From the IMG/VR virus record IMGVR_UViG_3300030389_000357, positions 282 through 23,277 of that record: a stretch of 22,996 nucleotides of DNA; one strand, given 5' to 3'. The notes beneath the pieces were generated by a model. The model was not told where the DNA came from. It saw nothing but the letters and a program-made list of their open reading frames with translations, and made no database searches. Position numbers and translations under genes: made by a program. Position 1 is the stretch's first letter, and every line of letters starts with the position of its first letter. Shown one piece after another: positions 22,595-22,996 of the stretch. This DNA comes from a virus.

Positions 22595-22784
22595 CCTCAC
22601 CCTTTCTTTTCATAAAATCTGCCCACAACACTGTTATCATTTTGTTGTTTTCTTTGACTTTTATTTCAGTAATTGCAGTTCTTTTGTCTACATTAATCAG
22701 TGTTAAGCATATCCATGCTATGGCTCCAGTCGCTGAAGTCACAATAACACCTGTAATTATTTGTTTTATATTTAACATTTCCAT
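22521..22784 (-). CDS. Single-pass membrane protein, possible holin or spanin-like (87 aa)
   Basis: One transmembrane segment at about residues 9-31 (ITGVIVTSATGAIAWICLTL) is followed by a charged helix (DKRTAITEIKVKENNKMITV) and LWADFMKRKGEDG. One N-terminal TM plus a charged helix of this size is a plan shared by phage holins and i-spanins; similar short proteins with a helix ending in W-x-DF are common in marine phages. The ATG at 22778 is an alternative start (AAGAAG spacing favours it slightly). The last 74 bases overlap the 22427-22594 gene. A lysis role is inferred from topology, and it lies far from the endolysin at 1-186. Confidence 0.5.
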   Translation of the reverse strand: MEMLNIKQIITGVIVTSATGAIAWICLTLINVDKRTAITEIKVKENNKMITVLWADFMKRKGEDGNLAGIDVKTDHKISWKTLLKVE

Positions 22785-22996
22785 CTTCTTCTTGCTTGTC
22801 TTAACCTACTATTAGGATTCTTGGCTGCTTTAGGAAACTTTTTCATCTGACCTGCACTTCTTGCACAAAATGACTTTCTTCTTTTCGCTGCCTTACTCCC
22901 AGCTTTAACTTTACCAGTAACAGCAGTTTTTAATTTACTGCCTGGATTTTCTCTTCGATAACGAGCAACCCCAGCCTTTGTCATTCCCGCCCCAGA
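22772..22996 (-). CDS. Basic Cys-containing phage protein, 5'-partial at window edge (74 residues visible)
   Basis: The frame is open to the window edge. The residues SGAG before the Met at 22984 fit the family pattern (G-A-G-x-T-x-x-G-x-x-x-Y-R-R-x-NPGSKLKTAVT), so the true start probably lies beyond 22996; an ATG start at 22984 giving 70 residues is possible. The body has ENPGSKLKTAVTGKVKAGSK, RRKSFCARSAGQMK and a C-terminal NPNSRLRQARRRWKC, a recurring set in marine phages. Strongly basic with two cysteines. Function unknown. Confidence 0.6.
   Translation of the reverse strand, partial: SGAGMTKAGVARYRRENPGSKLKTAVTGKVKAGSKAAKRRKSFCARSAGQMKKFPKAAKNPNSRLRQARRRWKC

Noticed and set aside
22422-22706. 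Plus-strand frames of 94 and 82 codons at the right end
   Set aside because: They are antisense to conserved minus-strand small genes and would be the only plus-strand genes in the window.
1-22996. tRNA genes, CRISPR array, integrase, attachment site, transposase, reverse transcriptase of a diversity-generating element
   Set aside because: None was seen on reading both strands; the variable adhesin has no template-repeat or reverse transcriptase nearby.

Overview
The window is a single block of late (virion and lysis) genes from a tailed phage, most likely a short-tailed marine phage of the kind that infects SAR11-like or other AT-rich marine alphaproteobacteria. The grounds are the low GC content, gene order typical of podovirus-like late modules, a set of small Lys/Arg-rich proteins typical of uncultured marine phages, and several 2-oxoglutarate/Fe(II) oxygenases of the type carried by marine viruses. 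Every supported gene lies on the minus strand, so transcription runs from 22996 towards 1. Genes are packed end to end with 1-base (TAATG) or 4-base (ATGA) overlaps and no gene-free stretch longer than about 35 bases. The host assignment is inference.

Layout in transcription order. (a) 22996-20545: a cluster of small, very basic, often cysteine-containing proteins, one single-pass membrane protein (22521-22784, possible holin-like) and the first head-tail adaptor-like protein (20817-21482). (b) 20545-19584: a small conserved virion-type protein and a second adaptor-like protein. (c) 19587-18231: a two-gene insert (a Rossmann-like protein and a 2OG oxygenase with an HxH motif), headed by a near-consensus sigma70-type promoter with a 9-bp inverted repeat reaching the start codon. 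(d) 18228-13605: virion surface and fibre genes, including an Ig-like/beta repeat protein with an embedded cupredoxin-like domain, a fibre with a C-terminal S74 chaperone, and a glycine-rich adhesin resembling T-even gp38. (e) 13614-10635: an accessory cassette of three more 2OG oxygenases and one conserved phage protein of unknown function. (f) 10626-183: tail stopper/hub-like protein followed by four internal or ejected-protein candidates, ending in a 1592-residue polyvalent-type protein. (g) 186-1: the start of an M15-type peptidase (endolysin), cut by the window edge. Terminase, portal, scaffold and major capsid genes are not here; they would be expected beyond position 22996.

The structural genes build the neck, tail, fibres and ejected core, and the last gene begins the lysis function. 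The oxygenases and the Rossmann-like protein sit as inserted cargo between structural genes. Their substrates cannot be read from sequence; modification of virion protein, DNA or a host small molecule are all possible. The most interesting items are the four-oxygenase load, the type-1-copper-like site in a virion protein, the promoter/inverted-repeat element at 19552-19587, a repeated gene junction in which the last codons of one gene (Arg-Val-Ala-stop) double as the ribosome binding site of the next, and a dense nest of overlapping small genes at 22342-22784.
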